Assembly: GCA_945830395.1 (NCBI GenBank)
Contig: CALZYE010000012.1
Coordinates: forward strand, 1-48,406
Origin: an uncultured Clostridia bacterium
GTDB lineage: Bacteria; Bacillota; Clostridia; Peptostreptococcales; Anaerovoracaceae
Length of the DNA: 48,406 nt
Reading direction: 5' to 3'
Shown: in pieces, positions 16,438 through 24,778 of the stretch
Layout of the letters: each line of letters opens with the position of its first letter
Position numbering within the stretch: the first letter of the stretch is position 1
Made by a program: the position numbers and the translations under genes
Notes under the pieces: generated by a model
The model's database searches: none
What the model was told of the DNA's origin: nothing
The model's input: the letters and a program-made list of their open reading frames with translations, nothing else

Positions 16438-16624
16438 ACGCTTACGCCTCCTCCTGATACATGAAGTATAGCGGTCAGTTCCCAAAAGGTCATTGGGAGC
16501 CGGACCTTTATTATGAGGCTATCTTAGCAAATCTTCAGAGCCTGTGCATTTATTTAATATTACAATCACAAGCTCAAACCTTACAGAATTGAAAGAAACA
16601 GGCAAAGCTCAGCAAGGTTCTGTC
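16438..16624 (-). promoter_or_regulatory. Leader region of the Bce transporter genes
   Basis: Gap between kinase and ATPase genes, where Bce systems carry their regulated promoter. It contains imperfect dyads (CCTTACAGAATT...AAACAGG on the plus strand at 16576-16602, and TCCCAA...TTGGGA at 16475-16500). No clear -35/-10 pair can be assigned. Confidence 0.3.
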
Positions 16625-17554
16625 TTAAACTTCGTTTTTACATCCCTGCCCATTGAATATAATAAAAAAACTGCTTCCTTTGCCTACCTCAGACTTCACA
16701 TCTATCTTTATCAGAAGTTTGCGTGCGATTTGTTTTGCCAAGTAGAGCCCAATTCCGCTGGATTTCTGATTTAATCTCCCGTTAAAACCGGAATACCCTT
16801 TGTCAAATATCTTAGGCATATCTTCACTTCGTATCCCTATCCCCTCATCTATGACTGCAAGACTGTTCTCATTTTCATCAAATTTTATCTGAATCATGCC
16901 GTTTTTCGTGTACTTCACCGCATTTGAGATTATCTGCTCCAGCAAAACCGAAAACCACTTTGCATCGGTTATCACCTCATCACCTTTATCTTCATATATG
17001 AGCCTTATGTGATTGTCGATAAACAGTCTGGAATATTTTTTCAATATCGGCTTTATGATACCGCCAAGCTTCACCGAGGCGATGTCCATATCTCTCTCGT
17101 GATTGATAAGCTTGAGATAGCTTAGTGCCATGTCTGCATAATTTTCTATATAAAGCATCTCTTTTTTCAGCGCTTCAGTTCCCTCTGCATCTTCCATCTC
17201 CTCCAAAAGAAGCTTTGAAACGGTAATCGGTGTTTTTATCTGGTGAACCCATGTCAAAAAATACTCCTGCAAATCTTTTCGCTCAGAGGCTTTTTCAATC
17301 CTGAGTTTCTTATTTTCCTTCCTGAGTTTGGACAGTTTCTCCTTTAAACTCAGTTTTCTCTCATATAAGACATATCCCACTATAATATAGAGAATTAAAA
17401 AAACTACCACAAGTTCCGCCGCCATCCCGAAATATTCCATTTTCAAGTTTGCAATGTAAAATGTGACTCCAAATGTGAATACGCACAGACCTGCGCAAAG
17501 CACCACCGGAAAAACACTCTTAACATATCCGAAAAGCTTATTATCCTTTTCCAT
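16625..17554 (-). CDS. BceS-like intramembrane-sensing histidine kinase
   Basis: 309 residues. Two helices close together (about 13-34 and 44-64) with almost no outside loop, the mark of intramembrane-sensing kinases that read the state of a BceAB transporter. H-box WVHQIKTPI with H104, N-box EQIISNAVKYT, G1 DEGIGI, F-box IFDKGYSG and G2 SSGIGLYLAK are intact. ATG 17554, with GGGGGATAGGA about 5-10 bases upstream, follows the regulator stop by 74 bases. It should phosphorylate the upstream response regulator when the transporter engages its peptide. Confidence 0.93.
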   Translation of the reverse strand: MEKDNKLFGYVKSVFPVVLCAGLCVFTFGVTFYIANLKMEYFGMAAELVVVFLILYIIVGYVLYERKLSLKEKLSKLRKENKKLRIEKASERKDLQEYFLTWVHQIKTPITVSKLLLEEMEDAEGTEALKKEMLYIENYADMALSYLKLINHERDMDIASVKLGGIIKPILKKYSRLFIDNHIRLIYEDKGDEVITDAKWFSVLLEQIISNAVKYTKNGMIQIKFDENENSLAVIDEGIGIRSEDMPKIFDKGYSGFNGRLNQKSSGIGLYLAKQIARKLLIKIDVKSEVGKGSSFFIIFNGQGCKNEV

Positions 17555-17628
17555 GTTCCTATCCCCCTTGTAAGCTCTTTCATTACCAAAGCTCTCTTAA
17601 TTATTGAGAAGAATAAATTCACCTGCAC

Positions 17629-18306
17629 TCAAATTTCCCTCTCAAGAAAATAGCCCCTTCCTTTCTTAGTCTTAATAAGACCTTCAAGTCCTATAGTCTG
17701 AAGTTTTTTTCGCAAACGGGTCATGTTTACCGCCAGCGTGTTATCATCTATGAAATTGTCACCTTGCCAGCATCTTTCCATAATCTCCTCACGCCCTGAA
17801 ACCGCTCCCTGTTTCCTGAACAAAGCATCCAAAATCAAAAGTTCCGTTTTGGTAAGTTCAACGCTCAAGCCTGCGCATTCCACCCTGTTCTCAGAAAGAT
17901 AAAGCTGTATATCCCCGAATTTCAGATACTCGATTTCATTTACAAAATTATAACTTCTTCTAAGCATCGCCTGTACCTTTGCAATCAAAACATTCATATT
18001 CAAAGGTTTTGTTATATAGTCATCCCCTCCGGACTGCATGCCCATCACTATGTCCATATCCTCTGATTTTGATGATATGAAAATAATCGGAACTGTGGAA
18101 ACCTTCCGGATTTCTCCGCTCCAGTAATAACCGTTGAAAAACGGCAGTACTATATCAAGAAGCACAAGCTGGGGCTTAAACCTGTGAAATGTTTCCATTA
18201 TATTATTGAAATCCTTCGCTGCACACACCTGATAACCCCATTTTTCCAAATTACTGCTCAATATCCTTGCAATGTTTTCATCATCTTCTATAATCAAAAT
18301 TTTCAT
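17629..18306 (-). CDS. BceR-like OmpR-family response regulator
   Basis: 225 residues: receiver domain with E7/D8/D9 acidic pocket, phosphoacceptor D51 (LLDIVLP) and K100 (ITKPLN), followed by an OmpR-type winged helix (about 130-225) with NMTRLRKKL as part of the recognition helix. It is first in a four-gene module, regulator, kinase, ATPase, permease. ATG 18306 has AGGGGAG 5 bases upstream; a TATAAT with extended TG lies about 80 bases upstream. Confidence 0.94.
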   Translation of the reverse strand: MKILIIEDDENIARILSSNLEKWGYQVCAAKDFNNIMETFHRFKPQLVLLDIVLPFFNGYYWSGEIRKVSTVPIIFISSKSEDMDIVMGMQSGGDDYITKPLNMNVLIAKVQAMLRRSYNFVNEIEYLKFGDIQLYLSENRVECAGLSVELTKTELLILDALFRKQGAVSGREEIMERCWQGDNFIDDNTLAVNMTRLRKKLQTIGLEGLIKTKKGRGYFLEREI

Positions 18307-18388
18307 ATTCTCCCCTTATTCTGTAATCCCGATATATCTCTCTACTCATGCCCGCAATTTTTCCAAATCACAAACTCATGTCTGATGA

Positions 18389-18417
18389 ATTATAGCATAA
18401 ATTCATGAAAAATGAAA
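18389..18417 (-). promoter_or_regulatory. Probable promoter of the Bce regulator gene
   Basis: Minus-strand extended -10 TGCTATAAT (18389-18397 region), with a weak -35 TTTCAT at 18412-18417 and a 17-base spacer. Constitutive, low to moderate expression is expected. Confidence 0.5.
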
Positions 18418-18439
18418 AAGCCCTCATCATTTTTATAAG

Positions 18440-18477
18440 AAAAAAAGCACCTGCAAAATTTCAATTGCTGATGCTTT
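18440..18477 (-). terminator. Terminator of the tadA-ispE-gntR operon
   Basis: Minus-strand AAAGCATCAGCA, 10-base loop, TGCAGGTGCTTT, then a run of seven T (to 18440). Twelve-pair stem with one wobble and one mismatch. Confidence 0.85.
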
Positions 18478-18495
18478 CAATTATGAATTTTTTAC

Positions 18496-19176
18496 TCATT
18501 CGCTGCGAGAGTTGAACGCCGACTCTCCTTCGTTCACAACGAAGTCTTTCAACTTTTTCACATGGTTGTCCGAAACTATCCTCGCCGCATCGCTGTCACC
18601 GGATCTGATAGCTTCCAGAATTTCCTTGTGTTCCACAGGCATATTCTCATATCTTGTAAAATCTTCGTAATAAAGATACCTGAAACGAAGAGATAGTTCT
18701 TGAACTGATGAAAAAAGCTGTATTAAGGCTTTGTTTCCGGAAAGCGCAACAATTCTGTGGTGGAAACTTTCATCGGCGCGGATAATCTGCTCCATATCAC
18801 CGGAGGCTATTGCCTCTGAATAATCTGTAACCTTTTTTTCCAGTCCTTCCAGCTCTTCCTTCGTTATTCTCTTTGCTGCCAAAGATGCCGCCAGTGCCTC
18901 CAAGTCTTCACGAACCACCAAGGTATCTACCATCTCCTTTACAGAAATATCGGAAACATATGCTCCTCGTCTGGGCTCGATTACAACCAGGGCTTCCTTC
19001 TCCAGCTTCCTGATTGCTTCTCTGACAGGAGTACGGCTGACGCCAAGATCCTCTGCCAGTTCAACCTCCATCATCCTCGTTCCGGGAGCAATTCTGCCGG
19101 TCAAAATCTGAAGCTTAAGCTGCTCGTAAACGATTTCCCGCAAAGGCCTGTGATTTTGTAATTCAAAATTTAACAT
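18496..19176 (-). CDS. GntR-family regulator, FadR subfamily (FCD domain)
   Basis: 226 residues: winged helix (about 10-75) with SRTPVREAIRKLEKEGL-type recognition helix (here EKEAL), then an all-helical FCD ligand domain (about 83-215). D135 and H139 (ADESFHHR) with later EH and NHV residues fit the metal-binding set of FCD proteins, which bind small organic acids. The longer frame is rejected: ATG 19176 has AGAGG about 5 bases upstream, and the upstream part would overlap ispE. It is the last gene of the tadA operon, 17 bases after ispE. Its target is unknown; no adjacent metabolic gene suggests a ligand. Confidence 0.88.
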   Translation of the reverse strand: MLNFELQNHRPLREIVYEQLKLQILTGRIAPGTRMMEVELAEDLGVSRTPVREAIRKLEKEALVVIEPRRGAYVSDISVKEMVDTLVVREDLEALAASLAAKRITKEELEGLEKKVTDYSEAIASGDMEQIIRADESFHHRIVALSGNKALIQLFSSVQELSLRFRYLYYEDFTRYENMPVEHKEILEAIRSGDSDAARIVSDNHVKKLKDFVVNEGESAFNSRSE

Positions 19177-19193
19177 TTTTCCTCTTTTTCTTT

Positions 19194-20138
19194 CTACCTT
19201 GTAGTATAAGTCCAATAGGACTCATATCCTTCTTTTCTCAAAGAATCCGACAGCATCATGGCATCGTTTATATCGTCAAAGATGGCAAACACCGTCGGTC
19301 CGCTGCCGCTCATAAGAGCGACTTTCGGTTTATGTTTTTCTATTTTAGATTTCAATACATCCACCGCAGGATATGCTTTCAGCGTATAATTTTCCAAAAC
19401 ATTGATAAATTCTTCATACATTTCAGAAGACTTTTCGTTCAGCAACAGCTCAAGTCTGTTGTTATCCGGTCTTCTGTTCACCTGCTCATCGTCTATATTT
19501 GCATAGACCTGTGCTGTGGATACGCTGAAATTAGGCTTTGCAACTACTACCGCCTTATTTATGCCCCGAACTTTCTTCATCTCCGTGCCTCTTCCGGTGG
19601 CGCGAATACAGCTTGCCGCCATATTATCATTTCTGACTGCAGCAGGAAGTTTTTTATTCATCTTCGCCTGCCCCAATGCACAGAAAGGCACATCAGATCC
19701 AAGCTCCTCACACAGGGTACAAATCTCAGAAAGAGACAGCTTAAGATTCCAAAGGGCGTTTATTCCGTGTATAACCGCAGCTCCGTTGCCCGAACCTCCT
19801 GCCATCCCTGCTCCGACGGGGATTCTCTTAAAAATTCCGATTCTGATTTTGCCGCCTTTCTTTTTCATCCCGAAACGGTTTACCATCAACTCAGCTGCTC
19901 TATATGCCAAGTTTCTTTCATCTGTCGGCAGATAATCCCGATTCGTAGAAAGTTCAATAAGAAAATCGTCCTTAGAATCGGAAGTGTCAGCAGCAGGTTC
20001 AAAGGTTATCTCCACATCATCATGAAATGCAATCTGCTGCATAATCATATCCACATCGTGAAATCCATCCGGCTTTGTTTTCCCCACATCTATGGAAAAA
20101 TTTATCTTGGCATAAGACTGAACGGTAATTTTCTTCAT
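19194..20138 (-). CDS. ispE: 4-diphosphocytidyl-2-C-methyl-D-erythritol kinase
   Basis: GHMP kinase of 314 residues acting in the non-mevalonate (MEP) isoprenoid pathway, phosphorylating CDP-methylerythritol. SYAKINFSIDV at the N-terminus, the ATP loop RIPVGAGMAGGSGNGAA (usual PxxAGLAGGSxDAA, here slightly altered), GSDVPF with the catalytic Asp, and LMSGSGPTVFAIF near the end. The protein carries short insertions (for example around SDSKDD and the MNKK stretch) relative to typical 280-290 residue IspE. ATG 20138 with AGAAGAG upstream. Sits between an Ig-like protein gene and the GntR gene in one operon. Confidence 0.9.
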   Translation of the reverse strand: MKKITVQSYAKINFSIDVGKTKPDGFHDVDMIMQQIAFHDDVEITFEPAADTSDSKDDFLIELSTNRDYLPTDERNLAYRAAELMVNRFGMKKKGGKIRIGIFKRIPVGAGMAGGSGNGAAVIHGINALWNLKLSLSEICTLCEELGSDVPFCALGQAKMNKKLPAAVRNDNMAASCIRATGRGTEMKKVRGINKAVVVAKPNFSVSTAQVYANIDDEQVNRRPDNNRLELLLNEKSSEMYEEFINVLENYTLKAYPAVDVLKSKIEKHKPKVALMSGSGPTVFAIFDDINDAMMLSDSLRKEGYESYWTYTTR

Positions 20139-20183
20139 ACTATCTCTTCTTTATATTTCAAACGCCAGCTCAGCTGTCTTCTG

Positions 20184-21074
20184 CTATTTTCTGCGTTTTT
20201 TACTTTTAGCTGCTGCCTTTGCTTTTTTAGGTGCTTTGGCATAATTGTTCGCCTTAAGCTCTCTTTTTCTCTCTTCTTCGGCAGCTTTCTTCGCCTCTGC
20301 GATGGCTTTTCTTCCTGTTTTATATGTGCTTCCCGCAGCTGAGACAGGTTTAGGTCCACGAACTCTGTAAGCTCCCGGAATATGTTTCTCTTCCTTAACT
20401 TCCGGTTTCGGAACTTTACCGGCCTTTTTCTTTGCAACTTCCTTCTGATGTTTTTCAATCACTTCTTCAACGGACTTTCCTGTTCTCTTAGCTTCCTTAT
20501 AAGGATTGAACGCCGCTTCTTTTTCCTTATCGTCATCCTCATGAGCTTTCTTCGACTGTCTTATGCTGAATATAATCATACCGCCGAAGATAAGAGTCAT
20601 CATAATCATGTAGATCATAGTATTTCTGCTCTGATTTATAGTCTTGAATGTAATCTTCTCATCTTTGCCGAGAGCATTTCCGTCATTGTCCACAAAGTCC
20701 TTGGAAATAGTACATGTATATTTCGTATCATCTTCAAGCACATACTTGCCGCTTCCTGTTGTGGCAACCTTTGTGGTATCTATCAAGATTAAAGCATATT
20801 TAGGATTTTTCTTGTCATATGCAATTATCGAAGGAAATTCCTTTCCCGAAGGATCTGTGATTTTGAAGGCATCTTTGTTGGCTTTCACGGACGCTTTATT
20901 TCCAACTTCATTGTTAAAGAAAACCTTTACACACATATTGTCTTTAATGGTATTCTCCGTTCCGTCTTTCGGAAATGTCTTTTCTATCTTGAAGTTCCCC
21001 GATCCAAAACTCATTACGCCTGTCATCATCACTATTAATAGGATGGCACTTAAAGCTGCGCCAATTCTTTTCAT
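20184..21074 (-). CDS. Ig-like (SbsA/Big_5) domain membrane protein with basic cytoplasmic tail
   Basis: 296 residues: signal peptide (1-22), one SbsA-type Ig-like domain (about 28-148) recognisable by KTFPKDGTENTIKDN, VKVFFNNEV and YTCTISKDFVDNDGNAL, a membrane helix (about 153-171), and a highly basic Lys/Ala-rich cytoplasmic tail ending KAKAAAKSKKRRK. The tail could bind nucleic acid or anionic lipid. Its ATG overlaps the tadA stop by 4 bases (ATGA). Role unknown; surface-exposed Ig domain inside the membrane-anchored topology is inferred from the signal peptide. Confidence 0.75.
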   Translation of the reverse strand: MKRIGAALSAILLIVMMTGVMSFGSGNFKIEKTFPKDGTENTIKDNMCVKVFFNNEVGNKASVKANKDAFKITDPSGKEFPSIIAYDKKNPKYALILIDTTKVATTGSGKYVLEDDTKYTCTISKDFVDNDGNALGKDEKITFKTINQSRNTMIYMIMMTLIFGGMIIFSIRQSKKAHEDDDKEKEAAFNPYKEAKRTGKSVEEVIEKHQKEVAKKKAGKVPKPEVKEEKHIPGAYRVRGPKPVSAAGSTYKTGRKAIAEAKKAAEEERKRELKANNYAKAPKKAKAAAKSKKRRK

Positions 21075-21550
21075 ATTCTACTCCTCCGATTCTCTTTTCT
21101 GTCTTTCCTCAGCTCTGCAAAAAACTCTTTCAGTATACGGGAACATTCTCCTTCTAATATTCCCGCCTCCACCGATATATTATGGTTGAATTTTTCTTCC
21201 CGAACGATATTCAGAACGGAACCGCATGCGCCTGCCTTCGGATCCATAGTTCCTATGTACAGCCTTTCGATCCTGCTCCATATCAGAGCTCCTGCACACA
21301 TAGAACAAGGCTCACAGGTTACATACATTTCGCAACCGGAAAGCCTCCAACCGCCTATTTTCTTTGCAGCCCTTCTAATGGCAATCATTTCCGCATGAGC
21401 TGTCGGATCCTTGGAAGTCTCCGTAAGGTTATGACCTTTTGCGATTATCTCTCCATTTTTTGCTATTACCGCACCTATCGGAACCTCGCCCAGCTCACCT
21501 GCACAAGCTGCCTCTCGTAAAGCCTCTTTCATAAATTCGTACTTATTCAT
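21071..21550 (-). CDS. tadA: tRNA-specific adenosine deaminase
   Basis: 159-residue zinc deaminase converting A34 to inosine in tRNA-Arg(ACG). H52-A-E54 (HAEMIAIRRA) and C82-x2-C85 (CEPCSMCAGA) form the zinc and proton-shuttle site; SRIERLYIGTMDPKAGACGS is typical of the family. ATG 21550 has no Shine-Dalgarno, and a strong promoter places the transcript start within a few bases of it, so the mRNA is probably leaderless. First gene of the operon with the Ig-like gene, ispE and gntR. Confidence 0.95.
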   Translation of the reverse strand: MNKYEFMKEALREAACAGELGEVPIGAVIAKNGEIIAKGHNLTETSKDPTAHAEMIAIRRAAKKIGGWRLSGCEMYVTCEPCSMCAGALIWSRIERLYIGTMDPKAGACGSVLNIVREEKFNHNISVEAGILEGECSRILKEFFAELRKDRKENRRSRI

Positions 21551-21559
21551 ACATCAACG

Positions 21560-21588
21560 ATTATACAATAGATTGCAAATGGGTTCAA
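21560..21588 (-). promoter_or_regulatory. Promoter TTGAAC-17-TATAAT of tadA
   Basis: Minus-strand -35 TTGAAC (21583-21588), 17-base spacer, perfect -10 TATAAT (21560-21565). The start codon A is only 10 bases after the -10 box. Confidence 0.8.
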
Positions 21589-21655
21589 GTCTTTTGAAGG
21601 GTTTTTGTACCAAATTGAATACAAAATACAAAATTATCTTCTTTCACCAAAACTA

Positions 21656-21684
21656 TTGACACTCCTCCGGGTTTATGGTATAAA
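21656..21684 (+). promoter_or_regulatory. Promoter TTGACA-17-TATAAA of the pyrimidine operon
   Basis: -35 TTGACA (21656-21661), 17-base spacer, -10 TATAAA (21679-21684). The roughly 35-base leader to pyrC has no room for a PyrR-type attenuator. Confidence 0.85.
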
Positions 21685-21725
21685 ATTAAAGATTTAAGTT
21701 TTTTTATGTTTTGAAAGGAAATTCC

Positions 21726-23012
21726 ATGGCACTTTTATTAAAAAATGCTACCGTTTATCTGAACAAGCTCTTTCAAAGGGCGGATATACTCGTTACCGCA
21801 GATAAGCTTTTTGTTTTTGATAAATCGGCGAACTATAACGAACCCATAGAATCTGTTATTGATTTAGAAAATAAATTTATATTACCCGGCTTTGCGGATG
21901 TACATGTACACTTTCGCGAACCCGGGTTTTCTTATAAGGGGACAATAAGAACCGGCAGTTTGGCAGCTGCAAAAGGAGGATATACCCATGTGTGCACGAT
22001 GCCGAATCTGAACCCTCCGCCTTCAACTATGGAGAATTTACAAAAGCAGCTTGACATAATAGAAAGAGATTCCTGCATAAATATCACTCCTTACGGGACA
22101 ATCACCATGAAACAGGACGGACAGAGTACGCTATCCGATATGGAAAAATTAGCTCCCTATGTGTGCGCTTTCAGCGACGACGGCAGAGGTGTTCAGACAA
22201 AGGCTCTAATGGAAGATGCGATGAAAACTGCCAAATCCCTCGGCAAACTTATCGTCGCCCACTGCGAGGACGAAACCCTGCTCGGCGGAAGCGCCATACA
22301 CGACGGAAAGCTTGCAAAACTCATGGGAATCAGGGGAATTTCCTCAGAGAGCGAATGGAGACAGGTGGAAAGAGATGTTGAACTGGCTGCCAAAACAGGC
22401 TGCGGTTACCATGTTTGCCATGTATCCACCAAGGAAACTGTGGAAATCATCAGGCAGGCAAAGAAAAGCGGTGTAGATGTGACCTGCGAAACGGCTCCTC
22501 ACTACCTTCTTATGTGCGATATGGATTTAGAAGATTTAGGAAGGTTTAAGATGAACCCTCCTATCAGAGATTCTTCAGACAAAGAAGCTCTTCGCGAAGG
22601 AATCTGCGACGGGACTGTTGACATGATAGCAACAGACCACGCACCTCACAGTGAAGCGGAAAAATCAAAGGGGCTTCTCAAGAGCGCCTTCGGAATTGTA
22701 GGGCTTGAAACCGCATTCCCCCTGCTATACACAAATCTCGTGAAAAATGACAAGATAATAACGCTTGAAAAGCTCATTCAGCTCATGGCGGAAAACCCGA
22801 GAAAACGCTTCGGCATACCCGGAGGAGAAATCCGACAGGGGGCGCCTTCCCAGCTTTCGGTATGGGATTTGAACGCTGTATGCACCATAGACTCAAATGA
22901 CTTTGCAGATCTTGGAAAAGCAACACCTTTTGAGGGATGGACAGTCTCAGGGAAGCTCCGAATGACCGTATCGAATGGAAAAACAGCATATGTGGAGAAA
23001 GGACTTATATAA
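21726..23012 (+). CDS. pyrC: Dihydroorotase
   Basis: 428-residue amidohydrolase, class I dihydroorotase, closing carbamoyl-aspartate to dihydroorotate. Metal ligands H60 and H62 in DVHVHFREPG, EDETLLGG, CETAPHYLLM, and DMIATDHAPHS with the catalytic Asp near residue 300 are all present. ATG 21726 has GAAAGGAAA upstream; the TTG at 21711 that would lengthen the frame is itself part of that leader. First gene of the seven-gene pyr operon. Confidence 0.95.
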   Translation: MALLLKNATVYLNKLFQRADILVTADKLFVFDKSANYNEPIESVIDLENKFILPGFADVHVHFREPGFSYKGTIRTGSLAAAKGGYTHVCTMPNLNPPPSTMENLQKQLDIIERDSCINITPYGTITMKQDGQSTLSDMEKLAPYVCAFSDDGRGVQTKALMEDAMKTAKSLGKLIVAHCEDETLLGGSAIHDGKLAKLMGIRGISSESEWRQVERDVELAAKTGCGYHVCHVSTKETVEIIRQAKKSGVDVTCETAPHYLLMCDMDLEDLGRFKMNPPIRDSSDKEALREGICDGTVDMIATDHAPHSEAEKSKGLLKSAFGIVGLETAFPLLYTNLVKNDKIITLEKLIQLMAENPRKRFGIPGGEIRQGAPSQLSVWDLNAVCTIDSNDFADLGKATPFEGWTVSGKLRMTVSNGKTAYVEKGLI

Positions 23013-23783
23013 TTGAAAGAACAAATTTTAACAATCTCGTCGATAGAAAAATTACAGGATGATATTTTCAAAACGGTTCTCATCGGAGACTGCTCCGAGA
23101 TTTCCGCACCGGGGCAGTTCATAAACATCAAACTCAACGGGTTCTTTTTGAGAAGACCTGTTTCAATCGCCGATTATACTGAAAATTCCCTTACAATTAT
23201 ATATAAAACTGTGGGAAAAGGCACAAAGTATATGTCGACATTGCCTGTAGGTAAGTCCCTACAAGTTTTGATGCCCCTTGGAAACGGCTTCAGCTTGGAA
23301 AAAATAGAAAAGGCGCTCTCCCACTCTCTTTCGGATGCCGCCGCACCTGTTTTGATAGGCGGAGGAATCGGACTTCCTCCCATCTTTTCACTGGCTAAGG
23401 GACTTATGAAAAGAGGAATTACACCTGTAGTAATTGCCGGTTTCAACTCGAAATCGGATGTAATCTTAGAAAATGAATTTAAAGCAATAGGAATTTCTCC
23501 GATAATTACCACAGTGGACGGAACATACGGAAAAAAAGGACTTGTTACAGAACCTTTCTCGGAGCTGCTGCTCAAATTGCACAGGGCTTATGTCTGTACC
23601 TGCGGTCCTGAGCCTATGCTGAAAGCGATTCACCAATTAGCAGCAGACGGGCAGTTCAGTTTTGAAGCCAGAATGGCGTGCGGTTTCGGAGCCTGTATGG
23701 GATGCAGCTGCAAAACAAAATACGGAAACAAGCGAATATGCACCGACGGCCCTATTCTGGAGAAGGAGGAAATCATATGGTAA
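23013..23783 (+). CDS. pyrK: Dihydroorotate dehydrogenase electron-transfer subunit
   Basis: 256-residue FAD and 2Fe-2S protein that passes electrons from PyrD to NAD. FLRRPVSIADY binds FAD, GGGIGLPP begins the NAD-binding part, and CGFGACMGCSCK with a later Cys in RICTDGP holds the 2Fe-2S cluster. It starts with TTG at 23013 directly after the pyrC stop, with AAGGA 9 bases upstream. It overlaps pyrD by 7 bases, consistent with a fixed PyrK-PyrD complex. Confidence 0.93.
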   Translation: MKEQILTISSIEKLQDDIFKTVLIGDCSEISAPGQFINIKLNGFFLRRPVSIADYTENSLTIIYKTVGKGTKYMSTLPVGKSLQVLMPLGNGFSLEKIEKALSHSLSDAAAPVLIGGGIGLPPIFSLAKGLMKRGITPVVIAGFNSKSDVILENEFKAIGISPIITTVDGTYGKKGLVTEPFSELLLKLHRAYVCTCGPEPMLKAIHQLAADGQFSFEARMACGFGACMGCSCKTKYGNKRICTDGPILEKEEIIW

Positions 23784-24778
23784 ATTTATCAGCTATGGAA
23801 AAGGAGTCTCAAACTATGTCTTTTCAACCTTCCTATGCTAATCAAAATTCTTCACCTGATAAAAGAATTTTCGATACGAGGGTAAACCTGTGCGGTCTTA
23901 CTCTCGACAATCCTGTAATTCCCGCCAGCGGAACATTCGGCTACGGACAGGAATTTGCAAAGCTCTACGATATAAACATCCTCGGCTCCATATCTTTTAA
24001 GGGGACTACTCCAAATGAAAGATTTGGAAATCCTCTTCCGAGGATAGCCGAATGTCCGCAGGGCATGCTGAACTCTGTCGGGCTTCAAAATCCCGGCGTT
24101 GAGGTGGTAACTGCCCGGGAGCTTCCGGAGCTTGCGAAGATATATTCAAAGCCCGTTATTGCAAATATCAGCGGATTTTCAATCGAGGATTATGTGACCT
24201 GTGCAAAGGCAATGGATAAAGAAAATCAAGTGGGAATAATCGAGGTGAATATCAGCTGTCCAAATGTCCACAACGGCGGCATGGCCTTCGGCACTTCTGC
24301 CCGGGAAGCCGCAGAAGTGACCGAGGCCGTAATGTCAGTTACATCAAAACCCGTTTTCATGAAGCTGAGCCCGAATGTAACTGACGTCGCCGGCATCGCG
24401 AAAGCCTGCGAGGATGCCGGTGCCGCCGGAATATCACTGATAAATACCTTGCTTGGAATGAGAATCGATATAAACAGAAGAAAGCCTGTTTTGGCAAACA
24501 AAATGGGAGGATTCTCAGGACCTGCCATTTTCCCTGTGGCACTTCGCATGGTATATCAGGTTTCTCAAGCTGTTGATATTCCAATCATAGGAATGGGCGG
24601 AGTCTCATCGGCAGATGATGTTATCGAGATGATGATGGCAGGTGCCACAGCGGTTCAAATCGGTGCGGCAAACCTCGTAAATCCATATATCTGCAAAGAA
24701 ATAATTGAAGAACTTCCGGAAAAAATGAAAGCTCTGGGAATACAAAATATAAACGAAATCATAGGAGTAATTGAGTAA
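23777..24778 (+). CDS. pyrD: Dihydroorotate dehydrogenase, class 1B catalytic subunit
   Basis: FMN-dependent oxidation of dihydroorotate to orotate. [22 protein letters not shown], the class 1 catalytic cysteine in [12 protein letters not shown], and [14 protein letters not shown] for FMN phosphate binding are intact. Two in-frame starts each have a good Shine-Dalgarno: ATG 23777 (AGGAGG, 7 bases; 333 residues) and ATG 23816 (AAGGAG, 9 bases; 320 residues). The family core begins only at about residue 35 of the longer form, so the Ser/Gln-rich N-terminus is an unusual extension. Overlaps pyrK by 7 bases and pyrF by 1 base. Confidence 0.94.
   Translation: MVNLSAMEKESQTMSFQPSYANQNSSPDKRIFDTRVNLCGLTLDNPVIPASGTFGYGQEFAKLYDINILGSISFKGTTPNERFGNPLPRIAECPQGMLNSVGLQNPGVEVVTARELPELAKIYSKPVIANISGFSIEDYVTCAKAMDKENQVGIIEVNISCPNVHNGGMAFGTSAREAAEVTEAVMSVTSKPVFMKLSPNVTDVAGIAKACEDAGAAGISLINTLLGMRIDINRRKPVLANKMGGFSGPAIFPVALRMVYQVSQAVDIPIIGMGGVSSADDVIEMMMAGATAVQIGAANLVNPYICKEIIEELPEKMKALGIQNINEIIGVIE

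Noticed and set aside
17443-17628. 61-codon minus-strand frame between the regulator and kinase genes
   Set aside because: Overlaps the kinase start, has no ribosome site, and translates to no recognisable pattern.
19332-20342. 336-codon plus-strand frame across ispE and the Ig-like gene
   Set aside because: Spans two real genes on the other strand, Cys/Arg/Phe-rich nonsense composition, no start signals.
20135-20458. 107-codon minus-strand frame rich in Arg/Lys overlapping the Ig-like gene tail
   Set aside because: Out-of-frame reading of the Lys/Ala-rich tail of the real gene.
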